Part shown: positions 35,728-44,246 of the stretch, in pieces
Position numbering within the stretch: position 1 is the first letter of the stretch
Layout: each line of letters begins with the position of its first letter
Assembly: GCF_042453785.1 (NCBI RefSeq)
Contig: NC_091673.1
Span: forward strand, 5,730,501 to 5,794,500
Length of the DNA stretch: 64,000 nt
From: Malus domestica
Taxonomy: Eukaryota > Streptophyta > Magnoliopsida > Rosales > Rosaceae
Reading direction: 5' to 3'
Translations under genes and position numbers: made by a program
The notes under the pieces: model-generated
What the model was told of the DNA's origin: nothing
The model's database searches: none
What the model saw: only the letters and a program-made list of their open reading frames with translations

Positions 35728-36850
35728 ATGAGCTGGGCTACTGTAACTCCGCTTCTATCACTGCCTCCTCCAAAGCTCCACCCTTCCTCCTCCTTCCTCT
35801 CTCCTTCTTCGTCGACGTCTTCGATTCCAAGGGTTCGGGTTTTAACAACCAGTAGCATACACTTTTCTTCTACTTCGCCATTTTTGTCTTTAAGAAAGCA
35901 GCAGATATGCAGAGCAGCGGGGGAATACAAATTTCCCGACCCAATTCCCGAGTTCGCTGATTCCGTAAGTTTCTGTGTAATTTTACTCGTTAGTTTTCCC
36001 AAAAGATTTGATTTTTTATTCGATTTGTCGATTTTTCGGGTGCAGGAGACAGAAAAGTTGAGGACCCATCTCTTGAATAAGCTCTCCAAGAAAGAAACGT
36101 ATGAAGACTCGGTTGAAGAAATCGTAGGGATCTGCACTGAGGTACATAAACCACTTTTGGATTTAAACTTGCCTTAATTTTCTTTTTAGGCTGTTTAATT
36201 TGCTTAATATATGTACATTACATCATTGCCTCGTTGGGTGGCTCGGCCCGGACTGGACTATTTCAATTAAATTAGACTAATGTTCTGGCCGCTGTTTGAT
36301 GAACTTATTGAAATGCGCAACAACGGACCAAATCCCCGCCCCCCAAGCACCTTTTTGCAGTTGCATAGCTGCTAGGTGGGTTTAAGAAAAGTTCATCCAA
36401 AGCAAAATGCAGGATTTGCACGTTACAGTTTGTGGATAACAGAACCACTTTGTGACCGAGTTCTTAGGTTGCTTATAGAAATGTTCTTGCCCTGAACTAT
36501 TGTCGTTAAGGAGCTTTGATTTTCGAAGCCACCTCTGTTGTATATGGACTTATATACTTTGTTTTCGATATCATATCTAGGGAAGAATCTTGTTGATTCG
36601 TAGAATACAAGGGCACTACACTGTTTTTCCCTATGATGAATCGTTCTTTGAACAGATATTCAGTACTTTCTTGCACACCGAGTATGGTGGTCCGGGGACA
36701 CTCCTGGTAGTTCCGTTCATTGACATGGCCGATACCCTAAATGAACGGGGATTACCTGGAGGCCCCCAAGCAGCTCGTGCGGCAATCAAATGGGCACAAA
36801 ATCATGTCGACAAGGACTGGAACGCATGGACTGGCGGTGATGAAAATTAA
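35728..36850 (+). CDS. PRIN2: PLASTID REDOX INSENSITIVE 2 homologue, 3 exons
   Basis: Exons: 35728-35964, 36046-36141, 36656-36850; 175 residues. The first 60 or so residues are Ser/Pro/Thr-rich, a chloroplast transit peptide. The mature part starts near EYKFPDPIPEFADS and holds the strongly conserved block TEYGGPGTLLVVPFIDMADT and PGGPQAARAAIKWAQ. C109 (in VGICTE) corresponds to the cysteine region linked to redox-controlled dimerisation in Arabidopsis. PRIN2 resides in plastid nucleoids and supports plastid-encoded RNA polymerase activity and plastid-to-nucleus signalling. That function is taken from the family. The gene is intact and small, and shares its upstream region with the RH22 gene. 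Confidence 0.92.
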
Positions 36851-37573
36851 CAGGAAGCTCAAGCTCATGTTATGCGAGCTTGCTTCGTTGAAGTTTGCTA
36901 GTTGAAGGTTAGGTTATAGAGTTGGTCAAGCAGTTTCGATATCTGTTGTGCTTGTAAAACTTGATGGCAAGGGAAATTTGAACGTGTGTTAGTTTGCTTT
37001 TGTTGTAACATCATGCTGTGAAAATGTATTCCTGAGGTCTATCAATGAAGAGCTTTCCCTTCTGCCTTATGATCCCATGATCATCTTCTACTTGTTATTC
37101 GTTGTTGAAATTTTCGAGTTAGTTTTAGCTTTTTGTTTCGAATGATTTTTCCTAAGTACAAGGCTTAATCCAGTTTAATCGAAATCATCGTTCTCCGCAA
37201 ATGAATTCACTCGCTGATTTATTTTGCTCTGTGAGCATGGGTGTAGTTTTACATCTTAGTCAGGTGGGACATCTTCTGTGTTCTTATGGTGAAACTTCGG
37301 CCTATCTTGGGCAAACTCAACATAGCAACAGAGGCCTGGCTTTCGGTTGATTCTTGAGCCGCTCTCACTTAATGTCGTGCAAGGAGTTGCATGCAAGTAA
37401 ATTTTTTTAATCACCGGTTGTATACAATCATGTTTATCTTTGTCAACTAATGGAAGACTGATAGTTCGTTCTTTCTCTTGGACGAACTCACGGTTAAGGG
37501 TCTAAATAGACAGTTGTTAAGCTTAAAAGACACTTAATGGATGTATATTTGTGAAATAAACAAGTTCGTTTAG
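36851..37573. other. 3' region of PRIN2 and spacer
   Basis: Holds the PRIN2 3' UTR (to about 37.1 kb). No further gene seen. Confidence 0.45.
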
Positions 37574-37700
37574 AAGGAAATCGTTATTGGCACTCCAAAA
37601 TTCTCATTTTGCACTCCAAACTTTCTATATTTAGAAAGAAATTTACACTTGTAAGGAGTGCCAAATGAGATTTTAGGACTGCTAATAACAATTCCCCTTT
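37574..37700. repeat. Palindromic MITE, family B copy 2
   Basis: GTTATTGGCACTCCAAAA at the left is mirrored by TTTTAGGACTGCTAATAAC at the right. Inner CTCATTTTGCACTCC mirrors GGAGTGCCAAATGAG. Same family as 9477-9600. It ends about 100 bases before the U5 upstream element. Confidence 0.7.
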
Positions 37701-37803
37701 CGAAAACCATCAAAATATTAATAAATGTCTCAAACTGCCTATGTGATTTCGGTGAACATAGAAGTAGACAGAGTATAAGTGTTGAGGAATAATTTGCCAC
37801 GAT

Positions 37804-37814
37804 GTCCCACATCG
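37804..37814 (+). promoter_or_regulatory. snRNA upstream sequence element (USE)
   Basis: GTCCCACATCG is a perfect match to the plant USE consensus RTCCCACATCG and lies about 80 bases before the inferred U5 start. A TATA-like TACATAGT (37849-37856) follows 34 bases later. That is the four-helical-turn spacing of RNA polymerase II snRNA promoters. Confidence 0.85.
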
Positions 37815-37884
37815 GTTAGAAGAAGCGCACAAACCACTGGAGAGCCACTACATAGTGCTTCTCCAGCCAACTGTTTACTCATGG

Positions 37885-38004
37885 AGCTGTGCGGTGAGCA
37901 CAAAGCGAACTATTCTTTCGCCTTTTACTAAAGAATACCGTGTGCGCACCGCCAATAATAGCATACGCCTATTTTTTAAGGGTATTTCTATATTGAAGTG
38001 CCCT
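37885..38004 (+). ncRNA. U5: U5 spliceosomal snRNA
   Basis: About 120 nt. The invariant U5 loop CGCCTTTTACT is closed by a perfect stem, TATTCTTT against AAAGAATA. Below it GCACA pairs with TGTGC and GCGGTG with CACCGC, giving the expected long 5' stem. A Sm site (ATTTTTTA, 37971-37978) follows, then a 10-bp terminal hairpin (37979-38004). U5 snRNA aligns the two exons in the spliceosome through the loop. USE and TATA elements are correctly spaced upstream and a plant 3' box lies just downstream, so the gene looks complete. The exact 5' end was chosen from the TATA distance and is good to a few bases. Sequence outside the loop differs from the Arabidopsis copies I remember, as is usual between U5 variants. 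Confidence 0.9.
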
Positions 38005-38020
38005 ACAAATTAAAGTCTAA
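38005..38020 (+). terminator. Plant snRNA 3' box
   Basis: CAAATTAAAGTCTAA fits the plant snRNA 3'-end consensus CA(N)3-10AGTNNAA and starts directly after the terminal hairpin of U5. Confidence 0.75.
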
Positions 38021-38236
38021 TATTTGATAGTAAAATGTGACAAGTGCAATGTGGAAAGATACGAGGCTATAACCGGAGAATATCCGCGCCCTCGCAGCTG
38101 CCTATCTTTCTTCTTGAGATGCCCCGAACAGCAGTAACTGTTGATGATGCCGAATAGACAAGGACCAATGCTTTTACCGATGCAACATTTCGTAAGCAAA
38201 ACATACGTGGATTATGGTTAGCTCTGGGGAAACTAA

Positions 38237-40380
38237 TTACAAATCCGGTGGAGATCGATCCATAATCTCTTCCCTATCAATGAAACGCTCTAACAACTCT
38301 TTTTCTCGCAAAACTAAGCAATCTTCAGACTTGCCAAAGATGTCGTAGCGCCGCTTGGCAACATAATCATAAACCATCTCTCTCAGAGGAGTCGGGATCA
38401 CCATGAAAGCACTCAAAGCAGAGTAAGGGAGAGGCAAGTACGACAAAACTTTCAGTGCAGCTGCAGAATCATATCAAATGAAATTTTGGAATTCAATTGT
38501 ATACATAAACTGAAAACTTAAGACTATATTTTAAGAAGCTAATTACAGGGGGAAAATATGAGATGCAGGCCAACAGGAAAAGCAATTGCAATTGACATGA
38601 TTGACATTCACGTAAATGTATAATATGTATGCATAAAATCTTCCCATGTTTAAAGTCTTGTTCCTTGAAAGCTGAGAGCAGAAAATTCGTCTAAATCAAC
38701 AAGGCTTAGAACTAGTATTCTGTGGAGACATAGAACTAGTATTCTCGATCAACAAAGTTCGAAAATCCAATAAGTTTGTTGCTACTATTTACTATCAGAA
38801 AAAAAAACAGAAGAATTCCTAGAAGATTAAAGACACCATCCCAAGGGAGTCTTAATGCTATTAATAGATCCTTGGATTTGAAAAGATGGACTATGGCAAG
38901 GTTCCGACACGACTGGATTTTCTGTTACTAATACAAAAAGGAAAAGAATAACATACAAGATGGACAGTTTAACATCACATATGTGTTTATAGAAGAATAG
39001 CGAGAAACCAAAGTTTTCTAGCTAACTCCTAATATCTGGGAAGAGAAATTGTTCATTCTGTTTTAAACATAGCTGTACAGAATAAATCTACCAAATAGAT
39101 AACCCATGATCCATACACTGGTCCGAGCCAAAGGAACTCCGTACAATCCAAAGTTTATAAACTGTAAATTCAATAGTACAAACCTAAGTTACTTAACTGG
39201 CCTTAGGCAGCATGTTTCCAATCTTGTGTCTATCTTCTCATATGATATACATTCTTTCATCATAATTTCCTTAATCAAGTTTATTTACCAAACAGCGTCG
39301 ACAAATTATGACACAGCATTAAAACAGAGTTGCTTAAAAAACCAATCTAATGGATTCCCCATGTACAATCCAGAAACAACACTCAAAGAATATGGATGTC
39401 TAGTACGGGTTGTTTATGAAGATACTTCATAATCACTTGGCATTATTCCTCACTGCACCATATTAAGAAAACCAAGCATTTGCAAAAGGGTTTGTAGCTC
39501 AATTAGTTAGGAGCGCATACCCCTGCACTCGAGGTCTTCTGTTCAAATCCCCCTCCACGAATATCACTTGTGCGTATAAACAAAAAAGAAAACCAAGCCT
39601 TATTTGCTTCATATCACTTTGCATTACCCAATTCTAGTTTGTTACTTCATAAACTCCGAGTTGGTAAACGGAACAATGAACTAATTTTTCAAACCCAGAA
39701 CCAAAATGGAAAATTGCTAACTATTTGTAATACGCAATGCGATCATATGAATTCTAAAGCACAATTACAAAGTTCAAGAAAGCTGAAAGATTCTAACCAG
39801 TAGAGCCTTGGTGGTAAAGCCCGGGGCCTTCGACAAACAAGAATCGACGAAGAACGTCCTCCCGATCCAGACCACATAATCTCAGGTAAGGCTCAGCACT
39901 CTCCGATTGAACGCAACAGAATTTGATCTTCCTGTACTTGTCCGCTTTGATCACAAACTTCACCCCTGTTTTCAACAACATTTCAGACCAAACCCCAATT
40001 TCCCATTTCCTATCAAATTGAAAACCCTAGAAATTCATATCCCTCAAAACGCACAAGAAAAGAGAAAGGGGAAATGGGGTTTCTGAAATACCTCCATGGC
40101 AGAGATGGCAGACCCCATCGTATACCACGACGCCTGGCTGAAGGAGAGTGGGTTGCACGATCTTCGCCGCCGCGGAAGCAGTCGGGTTAGAGTAGACGGG
40201 CACGTCATCATCTTCATCTTCGCCCAGATCAGCGACGTTGGCGGCAGTGCTCGAAACGACGTCGCGGGGAGACGGTGAGTTGGAAGAAAATAGATATTTT
40301 AACGAAGGAGATGGAGAAGAAAGTGAAGCTCTTGCTTTTCTAAGTTTCGGCAGCAATCTGATCAGCCTTGCCGCCGTCAT
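38237..40380 (-). CDS. DCC-family thiol-disulfide oxidoreductase (DUF393), 3 exons
   Basis: Exons, in order of translation: 40380-40092, 39965-39798, 38460-38237; 226 residues. An N-terminal Ser/Arg-rich region (about 1-45) suggests an organelle transit peptide. The family-defining motif DGVCHLC (D88, C91, C94, the DxxCxxC thiol centre) begins the conserved domain and is followed by VKFVIKADKYRKIKFCCVQS. The tail has the usual PLPYSALSAFMVIPTPLREMVYDYVAKRRY block. DCC proteins have a thioredoxin-like fold, and physiological partners are mostly unknown. The 1.3-kb intron 2 contains an antisense-oriented SINE-like piece (39488-39560). An Arabidopsis homologue (At1g24095 as I recall) lies near ARL1 and PRX6, consistent with the genes in this window. 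Confidence 0.9.
39488..39560 (+). repeat. tRNA-derived (SINE-like) fragment
   Basis: A-box-like GTAGCTCAATTAGTTAGG and B-box-like TGTTCAAATCCCC occur with tRNA spacing. The two acceptor halves do not pair, so it is not a functional tRNA gene. It probably comes from the head of a SINE inside DCC intron 2. Confidence 0.5.
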
Positions 40381-41122
40381 CTTTGGCTCTGGGTTTTTAG
40401 GGCTTTTAGCGGCGGCCCCGACTGTCGTTCAAAGTTTGTATTCCCACTCAACTGTGATGATGAATAAGAATAATTGTTTAAAACTAATTTATTCTCTTCT
40501 TTTTTTGTGTGAATATATTGTGTTAAAAAAAAAACTAATTAAAATGATTTGAAAACTTTGAGTTTTAACGATAAAGATAAAATAAAGAGTAAATTGAATA
40601 GTATATGTTTGATTTTTTTATGTAAAAATATGATTTTTCGTTAAAGTGAACAGTACCATAATCTTTTCGTTAAAACTCTTAAAAAAATTGCTTCTATAAA
40701 TAAAAAAATTTGTTTGGTTCAATTTGAGTGCAACTCGACGGGTTGGACAAGTTGGATGGTAAACACAATCCTAACCTAATTTTAATATTTGGGTTTGGGT
40801 TTGGATTTGTCATTATCAACAAAAATGATGAAGCGTAGGAACATCCTGCACAGAAATTTTTTGCCTTTTTCGTTTTTAATGTATAAACCAAAATGTTGTA
40901 CATACATTCTTTCTTTTGGTTATAATGGAAGAAAACTCGCTTAATTTTAAACCATTTGTCCACCTACCCACCCACCTCACCACTTGAATGATCCTCAAAA
41001 ATTTATGTAGTATTGATTCCTGCCTCAGTAATTTGGGTTTTGTCTAGTTCAATCTATTAAATAGTCCGACTTTTTAAACAATCTTCACCGTTTGATTTCC
41101 TGGAGTCAACTTCGGTTACTGG
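40381..41122. other. Spacer upstream of the DCC gene
   Basis: Short promoter region of the DCC gene, then a family A MITE (40531-40680) and AT-rich sequence. No gene seen. Confidence 0.45.
40531..40680. mobile_element. MITE family A, copy 4
   Basis: Begins AAAACTAATTAAAATG and ends TTTTCGTTAAAACTCTT. Internal AACTTTGAGTTTTAACGATA and AAGTGAACAGTACCATAA match other copies. It lies about 150 bases upstream of the DCC start codon. Confidence 0.75.
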
Positions 41123-42581
41123 TTAGCTATCTCCCTCCGAAGCCAAAGCAGCTTCTTTGGACCCATATTTTGCGAACGCGTCAGCGAGCACAGCCTTCTC
41201 CTCCGCCTTTAACCTACAGCACAAGAAACAATCTTGATGTAATTTACTAATTTTGTCCTTAAAAGACAAACCAGACTGAAAATTTTCAGTAAACATGCAG
41301 CTGAAGCTGATTACCTCTTGGAGGATCCGCCAGTAAGCTGCTTCTTCTTCTTAGGGGAGCTTTCTACTTTCCCTTTCATCAACTGTGCTCTCCTCCCATG
41401 TGTCCAGGGAAGAATCATCCAAGTCAGAAGCAGCTTTCTGATCTTCTTCCAATTCAGAAACAGTTAGTTGACGAGCATTATGGTTATCCGATGATTGTTT
41501 TATGGCGTCTTCCAGTTCTGGTCCATCAATCTCAACATCAGAGCCCACATATTCATCAAGGATAGTCTCCTCCGATGTGTCCATGGAACAATTATCTGAG
41601 TCCAGAAACAATTAGTGGGAGAGCACTACGGTTATTCGTTGATTGTATTTTATCCAAATTCAGCGGCGGCGTATCTACCAGCTCACATGTTATCTGCTTT
41701 TGAATTTTACCAAATGTAACACTCTGCGAAGAAAACATCTCAACGAATCTGCCATGATAGAAAAACCAATCAACTCATATATAACAGAAAACCGGCATTG
41801 TAATAAAATTTAGACCACGATGCATACAACCAAGATTCAAAAGTAAATGCTGATATGCATATGCTTGATAGTATTCTCAACTCTCAACATTCATAATTAA
41901 AACCGTGCCCTATCTGGTATTTCACAACCACACATATCCACCACATAGCCCGAAAACTTCCGCATCTTGTCAGTCACTACCTTTCTTCATGTTTCTTTTT
42001 TTAAAGAGACGATATTCTAAACTACTATATCCCAATGACGGGATTCAAACTCTATATCTACATTAAAGGGATTCAAACTCGGGTACAATTCAATGGTTGC
42101 ATTCTCAAATTAGAATTCCATTTCATAAACCCTAAACCCACACATACCTAGTTCTAGTTGCATCGTTCTCCGTCTTGAAATGAACGAAAGCAAAACCCCT
42201 ACAAATGGGGTCCTTAGTTTTGTTTCCGGAGACCGCAGGGTTTATACTAACCAAACCGGAGACTCCCAACCCGCTACTTCTCCGGGCGTGGACGGCAAGA
42301 AAACCGCGATGCGCGTGGTGGGTTTGTCGAAAGAAGCTGGTTTTGAAAATGGCGGTGTGGAGGGAAGCAGTTGAAGAAGATGGTGCGGGAAGACGAAACC
42401 CAATCGGGATTTGTGTCGTGGGAATGAGAGGGCGGCAGCGAGAAGGGATTTGGAAGTGCACGGAGGTGGAAACCTGCCGGTGCTTATCATCTTTACCGCT
42501 CAGTCCCTTCTTCCTGTTCCTCTTTGCTCTCCCGCTACTGAGCAAATGGATTAGTTCATCAACCGCTTTGGTATTAGCCAC
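41123..42581 (-). pseudogene. Unrecognised multi-exon gene, apparently frame-broken
   Basis: I do not recognise this gene. On the minus strand the first open segment starts MANTKAVDELIHLLSSGRAK (42581) and runs to CRGFAFVHFKTENDATRTR, whose RGFAFVHF resembles an RRM RNP1 motif, although the rest of an RRM is not visible. It ends at a GTATGT donor near 42147. A second segment (about 41742-41607) reads RFVEMFSSQSVTFGKIQKQ. An acidic region (41605-41355) contains two related units, SMDTSEETILDE and SLDTWEESTVDE. The end (SSPKKKKQLTGGSSKR to donor 41315, then LKAEEKAVLADAFAKYGSKE, 41213-41123, stop) is basic. The frame changes twice between these parts (near 41600 and 41370) with no sensible splice sites there. 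So it is either a pseudogene, a poorly assembled gene, or one spliced differently than I can see. Confidence 0.4.
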
Positions 42582-42623
42582 ATGTATAATTTAACAAATA
42601 AAATTGAGAAAAAATTGCCTCAA

Positions 42624-42697
42624 GGTTTCGTGGTGTAGTTGGTTATCACGTCAGTCTAACACACTGAAGGTCTCCGGTTCGAACCCGGGCGAAGCCA
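42624..42697 (+). tRNA. tRNA-Val (anticodon AAC)
   Basis: 74 nt with a full cloverleaf. The acceptor GGTTTCG pairs with CGAAGCC (one G-T wobble). The anticodon stem TCAGT/ACTGA encloses CTAACAC, so the anticodon is AAC. The T arm TCCGG/CCGGG encloses TTCGAAC. The discriminator base is A and no intron is present. A T-run terminator follows at 42719-42725 and a CAA motif lies just upstream, as in plant tRNA genes. Nuclear Pol III gene, apparently functional. Confidence 0.95.
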
Positions 42698-42718
42698 TGA
42701 ATTTTGAAACCAAATCAA

Positions 42719-42725
42719 TTTTTTT
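42719..42725 (+). terminator. Pol III terminator of tRNA-Val
   Basis: Seven T residues begin 22 bases after the tRNA 3' end. Confidence 0.7.
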
Positions 42726-43138
42726 GAGTTTCTTTTGAGGCTGTCTTCAGTTGGGCTGGGTTTAGAGCAAACGAATTATTTATTGGGTTTGGTTGCACTT
42801 TCATACGGTTCCCAACCAATTGAGCCTTTTTTTTCAAGGTTTGTTTTTTTTTTGTTTTTTGACAAACGACATTGTTTGTAGATTAAATTGTTAGTTGATA
42901 GAAGGAAGGAGAATTAGTAAAGATCGAATTTGCACCAGAGTACATATGCATCATTACTTTCCTGCACTGTGATAAAACGTCATCTGCAAGCTTGTTAATG
43001 TCTAAGACGTTAAGGAAAATATTATTTTCTACCCCTCAGGCCTCGCAATCTCTACCTTGTTTGGCAATATTTTCTATTCTCAAATTTATTTTTTTGATAT
43101 GAACATAAGTCGACTCATCGGAGAATCAAAAGGCATTA
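42726..43138. other. Spacer after the tRNA gene
   Basis: T-rich then mixed sequence. No gene or repeat boundary seen. Confidence 0.4.
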
Positions 43139-43146
43139 TTTAGTAG

Positions 43147-43751
43147 CAGTGTTTAAAATATCAGTATCAGTGGAAATATCAATAGGCAAATTTGTGAAAA
43201 TATCAATGGATATATCGTATATCGATATCAATTGCCTTCGATGGAAATGCTGAAAATTTGCTCAAAAACATGGAAATTTATAATTATCTTTTAGGGAATG
43301 TTATATGAAGCCACAACACATGTGTGAATCAAGAATTAGTGATTAGACAATGTGTAAACAATAAGTATGTGATATGTGAGAAGAAAAACTTCCTTACAAC
43401 AACAAGTAATAAAATAAAGCATTTCACTAGAAAGAATAAATTATAAATAACTTCATTAAAAAATTTGTCATAAAAGCAGCACAAGCTTTATTGAAGTAAG
43501 CTAATACCATAAAGAAATAAATTTAAAAAAATAAAGAATGCATAGGCTCATTGATATTTCCTGCAAACTTTTTGCAAATTGTCTACAAACACTAGATATT
43601 TCCCGAAAATATAACAAATATCGAGGAAATTGACTGATTTCCGGAAATATCGTGGATATGAGGTGAAGTTCCCCCTCTTTCCATATCATTCCCTGAATTT
43701 TTAGATATTTTCATGGAAATATTGAACATATACATGATATTTCAAACACTG
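43147..43751. mobile_element. hAT-like non-autonomous element with 8-bp target duplication
   Basis: Termini CAGTGTTTAAAATATC and GATATTTCAAACACTG are inverted repeats with one mismatch. An exact 8-base direct repeat, TTTAGTAG, flanks it (43139-43146 and 43752-43759). The 8-bp duplication and the CA start fit the hAT superfamily. At 605 bp without a transposase ORF it is non-autonomous. Its interior has many AAATATC and GATATTT words. Confidence 0.8.
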
Positions 43752-43768
43752 TTTAGTAGAAACAACAC

Positions 43769-44237
43769 GAGTAAATTGTAGCAATGGTCCCTTAACTTTA
43801 ATCAAATTGGAACAATGGACCCTCAACTAAAAATTCATTATGCTTGGTCCCTCAACTCATCAAAATGTGTAGCTATGGTCCTTTTCGTCAACTTCGTTAG
43901 AATTTTGCCAAAATAAGTTATGTTGGAATGACTATTGCTACAATTTGGGTCCCTCAACTCATCAAAATGTGTAGATATGGTCATTTTCGTCAACTTCGTC
44001 AGAATTTTGTGGAAATGAGTTATGTTGGAAGGACCATTGCTACAATTGGGTTAAAGTTGAGGGACCATTGCTCCAATTAGGTTAAAGTTGAAGGACAATT
44101 TCTCCAGTTGGATTAAAGTTGAGGGACCAATGGTAATGAATTTTTAGTTAAGGGATCATAGCTGCACGTTTTGATGAGTTGAGGGACCAACAATAGTAAT
44201 GAATTTTTAGTTGATGGATTATTGATATAATTTACTC
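43769..44237. mobile_element. Mutator-like non-autonomous element with 9-bp target duplication
   Basis: Termini GAGTAAATT and AATTTACTC are flanked by the exact 9-base duplication AAACAACAC (43760-43768 and 44238-44246). Inside are two direct repeats of about 100 bases (starting near 43850 and 43949, each with CCCTCAACTCATCAAAATGT) and inverted partners (GTTGAGGGACCA) in the right third. 469 bp, no transposase ORF. Confidence 0.85.
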
Positions 44238-44246
44238 AAACAACAC

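Noticed and set aside
39488-39560. Candidate tRNA gene
   Set aside because: It has A- and B-box-like blocks but the acceptor arms do not pair, so it is treated as a SINE-like fragment.
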